Positions 8,693 to 16,806 of a DNA stretch of 64,000 nucleotides are shown piece after piece. The position numbers and the translations under genes were made by a program. Numbering within the stretch: the stretch's first letter is position 1; every line of letters begins with the position of its first letter. Below the pieces are notes generated by a model. It was not told the origin of the DNA and ran no database searches. It was given only the letters and a program-made list of their open reading frames with translations. The stretch is from Luteimonas aestuarii (lineage in GTDB: Bacteria; Pseudomonadota; Gammaproteobacteria; Xanthomonadales; Xanthomonadaceae): contig NZ_SMTF01000001.1 in NCBI RefSeq assembly GCF_004357985.1, forward strand, positions 310,001-374,000, read 5' to 3'.

Positions 8693-9237
8693 CGACGCCT
8701 CCCCAACCCCGGACTGCCGCCCTGCACCACTGGACTACCTCCCCGCCGTCGTTTTCCGTCGTCGGGGCCCAACGCCCGCTCCAACCGTTGAAGCGCGGTC
8801 CTGGGCGGAGGCCTGGGCGGGTCAACGGGCGGCAGCTTTGCGATGGCCGCGCGTGTCATCTTCGCCGCAGGCTTAGGTTTGGCCTTAGACGGCTTGACCT
8901 TCTCGGGTGCCTTCTTAGGCAACGGCCGCGGAGCCGGAGGGGCAGGCGGGTCATCCAATTTGCCGAGCCTTGCCGCGACCATCTTCAACTTCGCGGGAGT
9001 GTTGGCCTTGCTGAGGAACTGGCGCGCTTTGCGTTCCGCATACGCCCGGGACCACCGCATTCGGGCCATGCCCTCCTGCGTGATCTGCTCCAGGAAGACG
9101 TCCTGAGCAGCGGTCAGGACGATGGGGCCAGCAGGAGCAGCCTTCTTCTTGGCACGCTTCTTTGCAGGCTTGGGTTTGGCCCCTTTCTTCACCGAGCCTT
9201 TTTGGGGCAGTTTCCTAAGCGTAATCCCTGCCGTCAT
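8689..9237 (-). CDS. Lys/Pro/Ala-rich protein of unknown function, coupled to the His-Cys protease gene
   Basis: A 182-residue, very basic protein in three parts. Residues 1-37 form a Lys/Ala/Pro-rich tail (KKGAKPKPAKKRAKKKAAP). Residues 38-97 are a folded-looking helical core with conserved-looking FLEQITQEGMARMRW. Residues 98-182 form another Pro/Lys/Arg-rich flexible segment. The tails resemble histone-H1-like DNA-binding extensions and would be easily proteolysed. A GGAG site overlaps the stop of the upstream Abi gene, and its own stop overlaps the protease start by four bases. It could be the protease's substrate, inhibitor or DNA-targeting partner; this is inference. Confidence 0.65.
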   Translation of the reverse strand: MTAGITLRKLPQKGSVKKGAKPKPAKKRAKKKAAPAGPIVLTAAQDVFLEQITQEGMARMRWSRAYAERKARQFLSKANTPAKLKMVAARLGKLDDPPAPPAPRPLPKKAPEKVKPSKAKPKPAAKMTRAAIAKLPPVDPPRPPPRTALQRLERALGPDDGKRRRGGSPVVQGGSPGLGRRR

Positions 9238-9246
9238 CCTCGCTCC

Positions 9247-10509
9247 TTACTGGCCCGGCTTTGTTCGCGTGCGCTCTTCGTAGGTGGCAGTGACGAAATC
9301 CACGAACGCCACGGCTGACGCAACGGCCAGACGTGCATGCCGGGGCTGCAGGCCGCGGTGCTTGCCGTCCTTCCCGTGCCCGGTGCCATAGAGGCGACGA
9401 AGGTTGGCCAAGTTGCCGGCGATCTGGTTCAGATTGCTCAAGATGCGCTTGATGCAATCGGCGCCCTTGGCCTGGTCATCGATTCCTTCAGGAACCAGCT
9501 CCAAACTCTTGGCCAACTTCTTGGCCAGGTCATTCATGTCGTCGCTCTTGCCGATATCCACTCCCATCTTGCCCAGGATGGTCTTGCAGCAGGATTCGAC
9601 CAGCTCCTTGGCGCTGCCGATGGCCAGCTCGGGGTCCTTCTCGATTGCATACTCCATGCGCTGAATCTGCTTCGCGATGGCGCCGGCATCGAGTGCATCA
9701 GCAACGGACTTGCCACGCTCGAACGTGCGGTGACCGTGCGAGCTCAACGGTTGGGGCTCATACCTGGCCCGCCCCGCTATACGTTCGACCTCCACAAGCT
9801 CCCAACCTGCTTGGCGGAGTTGGTCGTTGTAGTGGCCCACGATCTTGGCGGCTTCTTCCCTGTCCGGACGAACCACGGGGTGGACCGTCTCCGCGAGAAA
9901 GCGCAGGAACGTGTCGGCCGGGCCATCCAGGAGCGGGAAACGGTCGTCGTCGAAGATCCAGTAGTCGTCCCAGTCATCGTTGTTGACCCGATGCTGGTAG
10001 ATGTCCCCCGCCGCGTCTTTGTAGCGCGAGTCGGTGGATGGCAACCGCCTCAATTCGTAGATCCGGCTCAAAAACTCGGGATCGTTCAGCACCCCAAACA
10101 CATTCACCTGCTCAAGCCTCAAGCCATCCAGGATATTTCGGCGAACGTTGCGTGGAATGGTCACCGTAGCAGATGCCCTCCAATCCTCATCTTGCCCGAC
10201 GATCGGCACGAGCTTGGCGGCGTAGTAGTCTGATCCAGTAGGCGGAATGGCCTCGCCCAGTGCCTCGGTGATTTGCTTTTCCAGATCCTTGATTCGGGAG
10301 CGCAGCCGGGCGAACTCGGGTGCCGGAACTTCCAGCATGACGCTCCAGAAGTTGGTGCCGCCGTTGATGTTGTCGTAGTCGTCGTGCTGGATGGTGGCAG
10401 AGGACGTGCGCAGGAGATCGGACGCGTCCACGTGGCCGCTCTCCTTAAGCAACACGTAGGCCGCACCCAGGCAGCGGTCCAATACCTTGTCGTCCATGGG
10501 GGTGCTCAC
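9247..10509 (-). CDS. Abortive-infection family protein (Abi_C C-terminal domain)
   Basis: A 420-residue protein. The C-terminal 130 residues carry the pattern of the Abi_C domain: DPELAIGSAKELVESCCKTIL, then a segment ending in LRRLYGTGHGKDG, then HARLAVASAVAFVDFV. The N-terminal 280 residues are acidic and unassigned, with a coiled-coil-like stretch LRSRIKDLEKQITEALG. Proteins with Abi_C act in phage-exclusion systems such as AbiJ, but the biochemical activity is not known from the sequence. The likely start is the GTG at 10509, one base after the GIY-YIG gene's stop; an ATG at 10497 is an alternative. It is gene four of the operon. Confidence 0.75.
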   Translation of the reverse strand: MSTPMDDKVLDRCLGAAYVLLKESGHVDASDLLRTSSATIQHDDYDNINGGTNFWSVMLEVPAPEFARLRSRIKDLEKQITEALGEAIPPTGSDYYAAKLVPIVGQDEDWRASATVTIPRNVRRNILDGLRLEQVNVFGVLNDPEFLSRIYELRRLPSTDSRYKDAAGDIYQHRVNNDDWDDYWIFDDDRFPLLDGPADTFLRFLAETVHPVVRPDREEAAKIVGHYNDQLRQAGWELVEVERIAGRARYEPQPLSSHGHRTFERGKSVADALDAGAIAKQIQRMEYAIEKDPELAIGSAKELVESCCKTILGKMGVDIGKSDDMNDLAKKLAKSLELVPEGIDDQAKGADCIKRILSNLNQIAGNLANLRRLYGTGHGKDGKHRGLQPRHARLAVASAVAFVDFVTATYEERTRTKPGQ

Positions 10510-10510
10510 G

Positions 10511-11704
10511 TCAGCCCTGGCGCACCAGCATCGCTTGGGTGGGATCGTAGACGTAGTCGGTGATCGACCCGTCTTGAATGCGCCTCACGGCCTCGTCGAT
10601 GACGTGGAGCGGGACCAAGAACCACTCGCGGGGCTTCACCGGATTGCCGAAACGATCCTCAATGGTGAGCTCCAGGCGAGCACCCTGGAAAATCCGATGG
10701 AACAGGTTCTCCAGCCGCATACGATTGAGGTTGGACAGCTTGTAGGTGGCCACCACCTCGACCTTGGCCAACATGTAGGTCGGGTCCTTTTCTGCGTTGG
10801 CAATTCGGGTTTCGACCTTCCCACCGGTGATGCCGATCTTGTGGATGAGCTCGCGGTGCTCGACCACGTAAGAATTGTTGGAGAGGCTGCGCAGGACGTA
10901 GATCGTGCCGTTGACGATGTCGTCGGGCTCCAGCGTGCCCCCGAACAGTGGACCGTGGTCGTCGTCGGTGATGCGCCGACCGGTCTCGTCCTTATAGAGG
11001 GCCCGCTGCAAAGAGCGCTCCAGCAGATCGCTTTCGGTGCCGTTGGAATAGATGACCCGGAGCCTGGCGTTGGATTCCCCGTTGGGCGTGCGCACCGGCT
11101 CACCCACCTCGGCGACGTAGGCCATCTGTCCTCCGAGGATGAAGAAGTTACCCTTCTCCACGCTCGCGTCCCTGCCGAACCGCAAGGTCTTGCGCAGGCC
11201 CGACTTGAGATCGCCTTCCACGCGCTCGAAAAGTGGTGCAAAACGCTCGAAGTCCGGGCAAGGAGTGCGACTGGCGATATCCTCCAGGGCCTTGCGCTCC
11301 TCAAACGAGCGCACGTGGCGCAGTTGGGTGATGTCATCCTCACTCGCGCCTTCGACCACACCCAACTCGGCCAACAGGGCATCATCGTCCAAGGCCTCTC
11401 CCTGCTGGGTTGTCACCAGACTGGGAGCCTCCTGGAGCAATCCCCGGGTGTCCAGCGGCATCAAAAGTGGGTGAGTGTCACTGAGCGCCCGAAGGCGATC
11501 CAAGCGCACCGCAAAGAGCCGCTCAAAAATGTCCCGCTCCTCGCCGTGCTGCGGTGTCCGCCCGTGCTCCTCCACGAAGCGCAGTATTTCCTCGAACCCC
11601 GCGATCAGGCGCTCTTCCTGGGCCGTCCTTGCTGCCGCCTTGATGGGGGTCAACTCAAGGCCCAGCTCGGCCAACAGTGCTTCGTCTTCGTCGAGATCAG
11701 CCAT
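10511..11704 (-). CDS. GIY-YIG nuclease family protein (T5orf172-like)
   Basis: A 397-residue protein whose C-terminal part is a GIY-YIG nuclease of the T5orf172 type. The two short motifs appear as TIYVLRS (267-273) and HKIGITGG (288-295), followed by R300 (VETRIANA) and the candidate metal-binding E332 (LENLFHRIFQ). The N-terminal 265 residues are unassigned and contain two copies of an acidic ALLAELG motif (about residues 5-15 and 106-116). The ATG at 11704 overlaps the helicase stop by eight bases; the longer upstream frame is Arg-rich noise. As the third gene after a methyltransferase and a helicase it is the obvious candidate for the DNA-cutting activity. Confidence 0.8.
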   Translation of the reverse strand: MADLDEDEALLAELGLELTPIKAAARTAQEERLIAGFEEILRFVEEHGRTPQHGEERDIFERLFAVRLDRLRALSDTHPLLMPLDTRGLLQEAPSLVTTQQGEALDDDALLAELGVVEGASEDDITQLRHVRSFEERKALEDIASRTPCPDFERFAPLFERVEGDLKSGLRKTLRFGRDASVEKGNFFILGGQMAYVAEVGEPVRTPNGESNARLRVIYSNGTESDLLERSLQRALYKDETGRRITDDDHGPLFGGTLEPDDIVNGTIYVLRSLSNNSYVVEHRELIHKIGITGGKVETRIANAEKDPTYMLAKVEVVATYKLSNLNRMRLENLFHRIFQGARLELTIEDRFGNPVKPREWFLVPLHVIDEAVRRIQDGSITDYVYDPTQAMLVRQG

Positions 11705-13802
11705 TGCTGCCTCCTTGAGCCTCAGCCGCCTTGCGCTGCTGAACATGCTTTTGCAACGCCACAACGCCCTCGGCCATCTTGCGTTCCCACGGGTCGGGAG
11801 AATTGATGTCAGGGACCCGGAGCTTCTCAGCCTTGAACGCCCTCGCTCGAAGGGCGAGCGCCTTGGCTTCGTCGTAAGGAATGGCCACGCGCTTGGCCGA
11901 AATGCTGGCCTGCACCTGGCGCAGGATCTTCTCGTCCATGGCCTTGGCCAGCACCGCATAAGCCGCATCAAACGGGTTGATTCGGTCGATGAGATCGATG
12001 TTCAGATCCTTCACGTTGACGAACTTGCGCACCCCGTCGATGAGCGATGTGTTGCCCTGCTCACCTTTCTCGTCGTCCTCGGCCAACCGCTGCTTGGCCT
12101 GCTGCGTCACGTTAAGCGCAGCGATGGCGTGCTGGCGGATCGCTTCCTGATCTTCCGCCGTCAGGTCGGGATAGCGGTCGCGCACGATCTTGCCCAGCTG
12201 GACCTGGGTGAGGTCCTCTGGGAGCGTATTTTCCTTGTCGAACAGGCCCCGTTCCACAGCCGTCCGGTCCTGGATGAACGTGGTGATGACCTCGTTCAAG
12301 TCTTCCCGGCAGATGCGCGCGGCCTCAGGCGATGCGGGCATGGCGAGCCCCCCGATTTCCACGTGCACCTGACCGGTGGCCGTGTTGACGCCGACGTTGT
12401 TGCCACCTTCCTGGTAACCCTCGTCGCCGTAATCGAACCCTTCTTTCTTGCCGGCATTCTTGGGGGTAAATTCAAAGCGTGGGGCCAGCACCTGCTCCAT
12501 AAGCAAGCTCGCCGCGATGGCCTTGAGGGTATCGTTCACGGCGTCCACGACCGCGGCCTCGTCGGCGGCGGGTTCGGCGATGAGGTTGGTGAACCGGGAA
12601 CGTTCCTTGCCTGGCGCATCGCGAGTGGCCCTGCCAATGATCTGGACAATTTCCGTCAGGCTGCTGCGGTAGCCGATGGTCAGGGCGTGTTCGCACCAGA
12701 TCCAGTCGAACCCCTCCTTGGCCATGCCCAGGGCGATGATGATGTCGACGTGGTCACGGTTGTCCTTCTGCGCCGGGTCCTTCAGTGCGGAGAGAACCTT
12801 GGTGCGCTGGCCGGCGTCGGTGTCATCCACCAGGTCTGCGACCTTGAGCACCCGACCATCCGACACTTCGATGTGATGGAACCCGGTCACGGGGTCCAGC
12901 CCCTTCCAGGTTCCCAACCGCGACATGATCTCTTCAACCTCGCGATGCTTGTCCTTAAGGCTCTCGCGCGCGTTGACGTTGGGAATATGGACAATCGTCT
13001 TCAACGCAGGATCCAGCACCTTCATGATCGCGTCCAGGTAACGGCCGGTGTAGAAGAAGTAGCCGATGTCCAAGGACTTGAGGTAGGTGTAGCCGTTGAG
13101 CTGCTCGTAGTAGGTATACGTCACCGTCTCAAAGCGGGCCTCGTCGGACGGAGACAACACAGCCACCGTGTCGCCACGGAAATAAGACCCCGTCATGGCC
13201 ACCACGTGGACCTGCCCACGAGCAATGAGCTGCCCCAACTGGCTGCCCAGCTTGTTGTCCGGATTGCTGCTGACGTGGTGGAACTCGTCGATGGCGATCA
13301 GGCGATTATCGAAGGCCTCGATACCGTATTCGTCCACGGCAAAGCGGAAGGTCGCGTGCGTGCAGACCAGCACCCCGTCCCCGCTGGCCAGGAACTCGCC
13401 AACGGCCTTGATCTTGGACTTGGCGACCTTGCCGTTGTCTTCGCCCGGTGCGTTGCAGAGATTCCACTGGGGCTGGACGATCCAGTCGGACCCGAAGCCG
13501 TGCTCGCTCAGCTTCTCGTCGGCGAAGCTGCCCCCGATCGAGCGCTCGGGCACCACGATGAGAGCCTGCTTCAACCCCTGGTTCTGGAGCTTGTCCAGCG
13601 CGATGAACATCAGGGCACGCGACTTGCCCGATGCCGGCGGCGACTTGATAAGCAGGAACTGTTCGCCGCGCTTGGCATAGGCACGTTCTTGCATGGGACG
13701 CATGCCCAGCGCGTTGACCTTGCTCGACTCCCCCGTGCGAGCAGCCGTGATGGACACGGACGGCACGGTTCGCTGATTGGTCGGATTCGATTCCATGGTC
13801 AT
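11697..13802 (-). CDS. DEAD/DEAH-like SF2 helicase (restriction-type translocase)
   Basis: A 701-residue superfamily 2 protein. Visible motifs are Walker A SPPASGKS (residues 54-61), motif II DEFHH (172-176), motif III MTGSY (203-207) and motif VI QIIGRATRD. This arrangement resembles the Res subunits of restriction enzymes more than RNA helicases. No nuclease domain is seen, which fits the separate GIY-YIG gene immediately downstream. The ATG overlaps the methyltransferase stop by four bases; a second in-frame ATG lies two codons later. Likely role: ATP-driven DNA translocation or unwinding in a restriction-like complex. Confidence 0.85.
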   Translation of the reverse strand: MTMESNPTNQRTVPSVSITAARTGESSKVNALGMRPMQERAYAKRGEQFLLIKSPPASGKSRALMFIALDKLQNQGLKQALIVVPERSIGGSFADEKLSEHGFGSDWIVQPQWNLCNAPGEDNGKVAKSKIKAVGEFLASGDGVLVCTHATFRFAVDEYGIEAFDNRLIAIDEFHHVSSNPDNKLGSQLGQLIARGQVHVVAMTGSYFRGDTVAVLSPSDEARFETVTYTYYEQLNGYTYLKSLDIGYFFYTGRYLDAIMKVLDPALKTIVHIPNVNARESLKDKHREVEEIMSRLGTWKGLDPVTGFHHIEVSDGRVLKVADLVDDTDAGQRTKVLSALKDPAQKDNRDHVDIIIALGMAKEGFDWIWCEHALTIGYRSSLTEIVQIIGRATRDAPGKERSRFTNLIAEPAADEAAVVDAVNDTLKAIAASLLMEQVLAPRFEFTPKNAGKKEGFDYGDEGYQEGGNNVGVNTATGQVHVEIGGLAMPASPEAARICREDLNEVITTFIQDRTAVERGLFDKENTLPEDLTQVQLGKIVRDRYPDLTAEDQEAIRQHAIAALNVTQQAKQRLAEDDEKGEQGNTSLIDGVRKFVNVKDLNIDLIDRINPFDAAYAVLAKAMDEKILRQVQASISAKRVAIPYDEAKALALRARAFKAEKLRVPDINSPDPWERKMAEGVVALQKHVQQRKAAEAQGGSNG

Positions 13803-16609
13803 TTTGCCCTTCCCCCTTTCTTGGGCCTGGTCGGCGTGGCCGTCATCTTGGTGTAGAGATCGAACAGCTTTTCCAAGCGTTCGGTGTCGTTTCGGAACAA
13901 TCGGCCGATGTAGATGCGCTCGAGGACTTCATCGTTGCGCTCATGAGCCGCCCTCAATTCCTCGGGCATGAAGTCTGGGTTCGGCTTCTGGCCTCGCTCC
14001 GGGTCATACAAGTCGGCAATGGAATTCGGGAAATGCGCCTCCCGGGCCAACAGGATGGCTTTAGCGCACTCAGTGAGATCCGCCTTGTTCTGCTCTGTCA
14101 GCACAGGGACCGGGAAGGTGTTCCACCCCAGCGTGCTTGAGTAGCGGTAGTCGGTCTTAATTCGGCCACATACCGCAGCAACCCACACGAGATGCATCTT
14201 CGACGACAGAAGCGCGAACGACCACAATTCCGCATCGAGCATCGCAAACGCGCCGTCTGCCACGATAGCTCCGCGATTGAACATACTCACGGGCAAGTAA
14301 GGACGGGTTTCCGCGGAGTGCCTTGGGACCAGGATGACCGTTTCTTCGCCAGTCTGCCTAACCTGTTGGAACGCGTAAGGGGTTTTGGCGCCGGCCTTGG
14401 TCAATGCCTTGTCGCTCTGACTGCGCATCTCCACTACTCGGGTGGTGCGAAGCTTGATGGGCGCAAGCCCCATCGCTTCATCGGCTTCGTCCGGCGTGAT
14501 CCAGAGGCAATACCGCAGGTTGCCTTGAATCGTGTCATTTGCGCCCAGGAACTGACGCACATAACGGGCGGCGCGCGGCTCTGCATGGACCAATGCCCGC
14601 GCCTGCTCGGGCTTAAGAAGCAGGTGGCCACCATCGGCCGGCTTGCTGCCATTGAGTATTTCGCCAATGGGAGACAAAGGTTTGGACGAAGCGGAAATGT
14701 AGATGTCACGGAACGGGATGAGGTAGGCATTAATGTTAGCCACCTCCCGCTTGGTGATCACGTCGTCTTCGTCGGACTGGAAAAGCACCGGGTTTGTGCC
14801 GTCCCGCTCCCCCAGACCAACGATGATGACCGTCACTCCGGCATTCTTCGCGGCGAGATTGCGCCACTTGAACGGCGTGTAAGCAAAGCGAATGCGGAGG
14901 CCGTCGGCCAACAGTAGCGGCCACAGTCGAGCTACTTGCTCCCCTTGGGTGATGGAACTGGTGCTTACGAACGCACACGAGGCTTGGGTGGCCCGCGCGT
15001 ATCGAGCAAACTTGTAGAACCACCCGCAAACGTAATCCAGAGACTTAAAGCTGTCGGTCACGTTCCCGAACAGCGCCTCCATGTCCGCCTTCTGCTGATC
15101 GTCCTGCTCGGTTCCGCCCTTGTAAGGAGGGTTTCCGCAAATGTAGGTTTCACCGCCCTCGTTTTCGAAATCGATTTCGGGCTGGTCAGTAGGGGCCGTG
15201 AATAGGTCATCGCCCTGGAGGCTGACCTCCGTGCCCGTGGGCGGGCATACGGACAACCAGTCGATTCGCAAAGCGTTGCCGCAGGTGATCCAGTTCTTGC
15301 TATCAAGAGGAAGCACTGTAGCCAAGGCTTGCTGTTGACCCCGGTAAAGCACATCGCACTGGAACTCGGCGATGATGAGCGCCAGGCGTGCGATCTCGGC
15401 CGGGAAGTCATTGAGCTCGATGCCGCGAAAGTTGTTGATCGGGATGTCGGATTTTCGATCCTCTTCGCCGCGCCGACGGTTGATCTCTGACTCGATCTTG
15501 CGCATCTCCTTGTAAGCGATCACCAGGAAATTTCCCGACCCACACGCCGGATCGAAGACACGGATATGCGCCATCCGCCGCCGCAAACCAAGCAACTTAG
15601 CTTTATTGTCCCCGGAACTCTCCAGCTGCGCCCGCAGACTGTCGAGAAATAGCGGATTAAGCACCTTAAGGATGTTGGGCACGCTTGTGTAATGCATTCC
15701 CAACGAGCCGCGCTGCTCCTTGTCAGCCACGGCCTGAATCATCGATCCGAAAATGTCCGGATTGATTTGACGCCAATTCAGTTCACCAATCCGCAGCAGA
15801 TAGGAGCGAGCCGCTCGGGTGAAGTTGGGCACATCGGTATTGCCCGAGAACAGCCCACCATTGACGTAGGGGAAGACCTGCGCCCAAACCGGAAGCTTCG
15901 CCGCAGCTCGATCGGACGCCTGAAGGTTCATCGCGTCGAACAAGGTTTTCAACACCTCATGGGTGTTGGAACCGTCCGGCGCGGTCATCTTGTCCAAGGT
16001 GCGCGTGAACTGCCCATCCCCGTCGAAGATCCCGGTGTCCTCAGCGAAGAAGCAGAAGATGAGGCGGGCCATGAAGTGATTCATGTCCGAACGCCGCTTT
16101 TCGGTATCCCATGCCTTGTTGTTGGTCAACAGCTCCACGTAGAGCTTGTTCAACCGACCCGTCGCCCGAACGTCGATCGGGTTTTCCTTGATCTCCTGGA
16201 TCGTCGTGATGCCCGCGAACGGCAGGAAGAAGCCGAACCGTTCGGCCAGCTCCGATACGGAACACGCCAACGGCTCTCCGGTGGCCAGATACTCGGCTTC
16301 CAGAGCGTCCCCATCGGTGGCCAGGACCAACTTGACCTTGTTTGACGCGTTCTTCGGACTGGCCTTCAGGGCATCCAGGGTTTCGCGCACGCGGCCGGGT
16401 TCGCACACGGCCAAGTGGATGTGGTTCCGCTGAAGAACTGCGCCGGGAAGGTCCGAGAAGTTGGTGCCCCCGGACCCAACTTTCCGCAGGCGCTTGAGGG
16501 TGACTTCGTTGTTGCCGAAAGCAGCCAGGAACTGGAACGGAAACTCAACCGGGTCAAAGTCGGCGATGGCCAGCTCAGAGATGGCCTCTTCAATCTCGAC
16601 CGCATTCAT
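13799..16609 (-). CDS. MmeI/YeeA-like class I DNA methyltransferase
   Basis: A 936-residue protein with the architecture of MmeI-like adenine methyltransferases. The N-terminal region includes the signatures NPIDVRATGRLNKLYVELL (residues 143-161) and MNHFMARLIFCFFAEDT. Then come motif X GMHYTSV (304-310), motif I DPACGSGNF (353-361) and motif IV NPPYKG (493-498), followed by a target-recognition region and a C-terminal helical domain. A nuclease motif at the N-terminus is not clear. MmeI relatives modify DNA for type II restriction and BREX-like systems. The start at 16609 is chosen because the 26 codons upstream are not protein-like. It heads the six-gene operon. Confidence 0.85.
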   Translation of the reverse strand: MNAVEIEEAISELAIADFDPVEFPFQFLAAFGNNEVTLKRLRKVGSGGTNFSDLPGAVLQRNHIHLAVCEPGRVRETLDALKASPKNASNKVKLVLATDGDALEAEYLATGEPLACSVSELAERFGFFLPFAGITTIQEIKENPIDVRATGRLNKLYVELLTNNKAWDTEKRRSDMNHFMARLIFCFFAEDTGIFDGDGQFTRTLDKMTAPDGSNTHEVLKTLFDAMNLQASDRAAAKLPVWAQVFPYVNGGLFSGNTDVPNFTRAARSYLLRIGELNWRQINPDIFGSMIQAVADKEQRGSLGMHYTSVPNILKVLNPLFLDSLRAQLESSGDNKAKLLGLRRRMAHIRVFDPACGSGNFLVIAYKEMRKIESEINRRRGEEDRKSDIPINNFRGIELNDFPAEIARLALIIAEFQCDVLYRGQQQALATVLPLDSKNWITCGNALRIDWLSVCPPTGTEVSLQGDDLFTAPTDQPEIDFENEGGETYICGNPPYKGGTEQDDQQKADMEALFGNVTDSFKSLDYVCGWFYKFARYARATQASCAFVSTSSITQGEQVARLWPLLLADGLRIRFAYTPFKWRNLAAKNAGVTVIIVGLGERDGTNPVLFQSDEDDVITKREVANINAYLIPFRDIYISASSKPLSPIGEILNGSKPADGGHLLLKPEQARALVHAEPRAARYVRQFLGANDTIQGNLRYCLWITPDEADEAMGLAPIKLRTTRVVEMRSQSDKALTKAGAKTPYAFQQVRQTGEETVILVPRHSAETRPYLPVSMFNRGAIVADGAFAMLDAELWSFALLSSKMHLVWVAAVCGRIKTDYRYSSTLGWNTFPVPVLTEQNKADLTECAKAILLAREAHFPNSIADLYDPERGQKPNPDFMPEELRAAHERNDEVLERIYIGRLFRNDTERLEKLFDLYTKMTATPTRPKKGGRAK

Positions 16610-16777
16610 GCGACGCGACCTGCACTGACAACCATGCCGTGAACGGCAAGTCCAATGGGGCGGTGGGACTGTCCCAAGGGGGTGCAAAAACGTGGCATCC
16701 GGTGATCTCGTAAGGCAGGCGCCTAGTATCGTTCAGCCAAAGGATGCAGGGCCAGTTTCGCAGGCGATGAGACAGCT

Positions 16778-16801
16778 CAACCCTTTGTTTTCCAAGGGTT
16801 G
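16778..16801 (-). terminator. Hairpin just after the usher gene
   Basis: An 8-bp inverted repeat (CAACCCTT / AAGGGTTG) with an 8-base loop starts six bases beyond the usher stop. There is no clear T-run after it on the minus strand, so it may be a weak terminator or an mRNA-stabilising hairpin between the fimbrial operon and the six-gene defence operon. Confidence 0.4.
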
Positions 16802-16806
16802 GCGGA

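Noticed and set aside
11475-13856. A 793-residue open frame on the plus strand
   Set aside because: It lies fully antisense to the helicase gene, has no recognisable motifs, and is a typical high-GC shadow frame.
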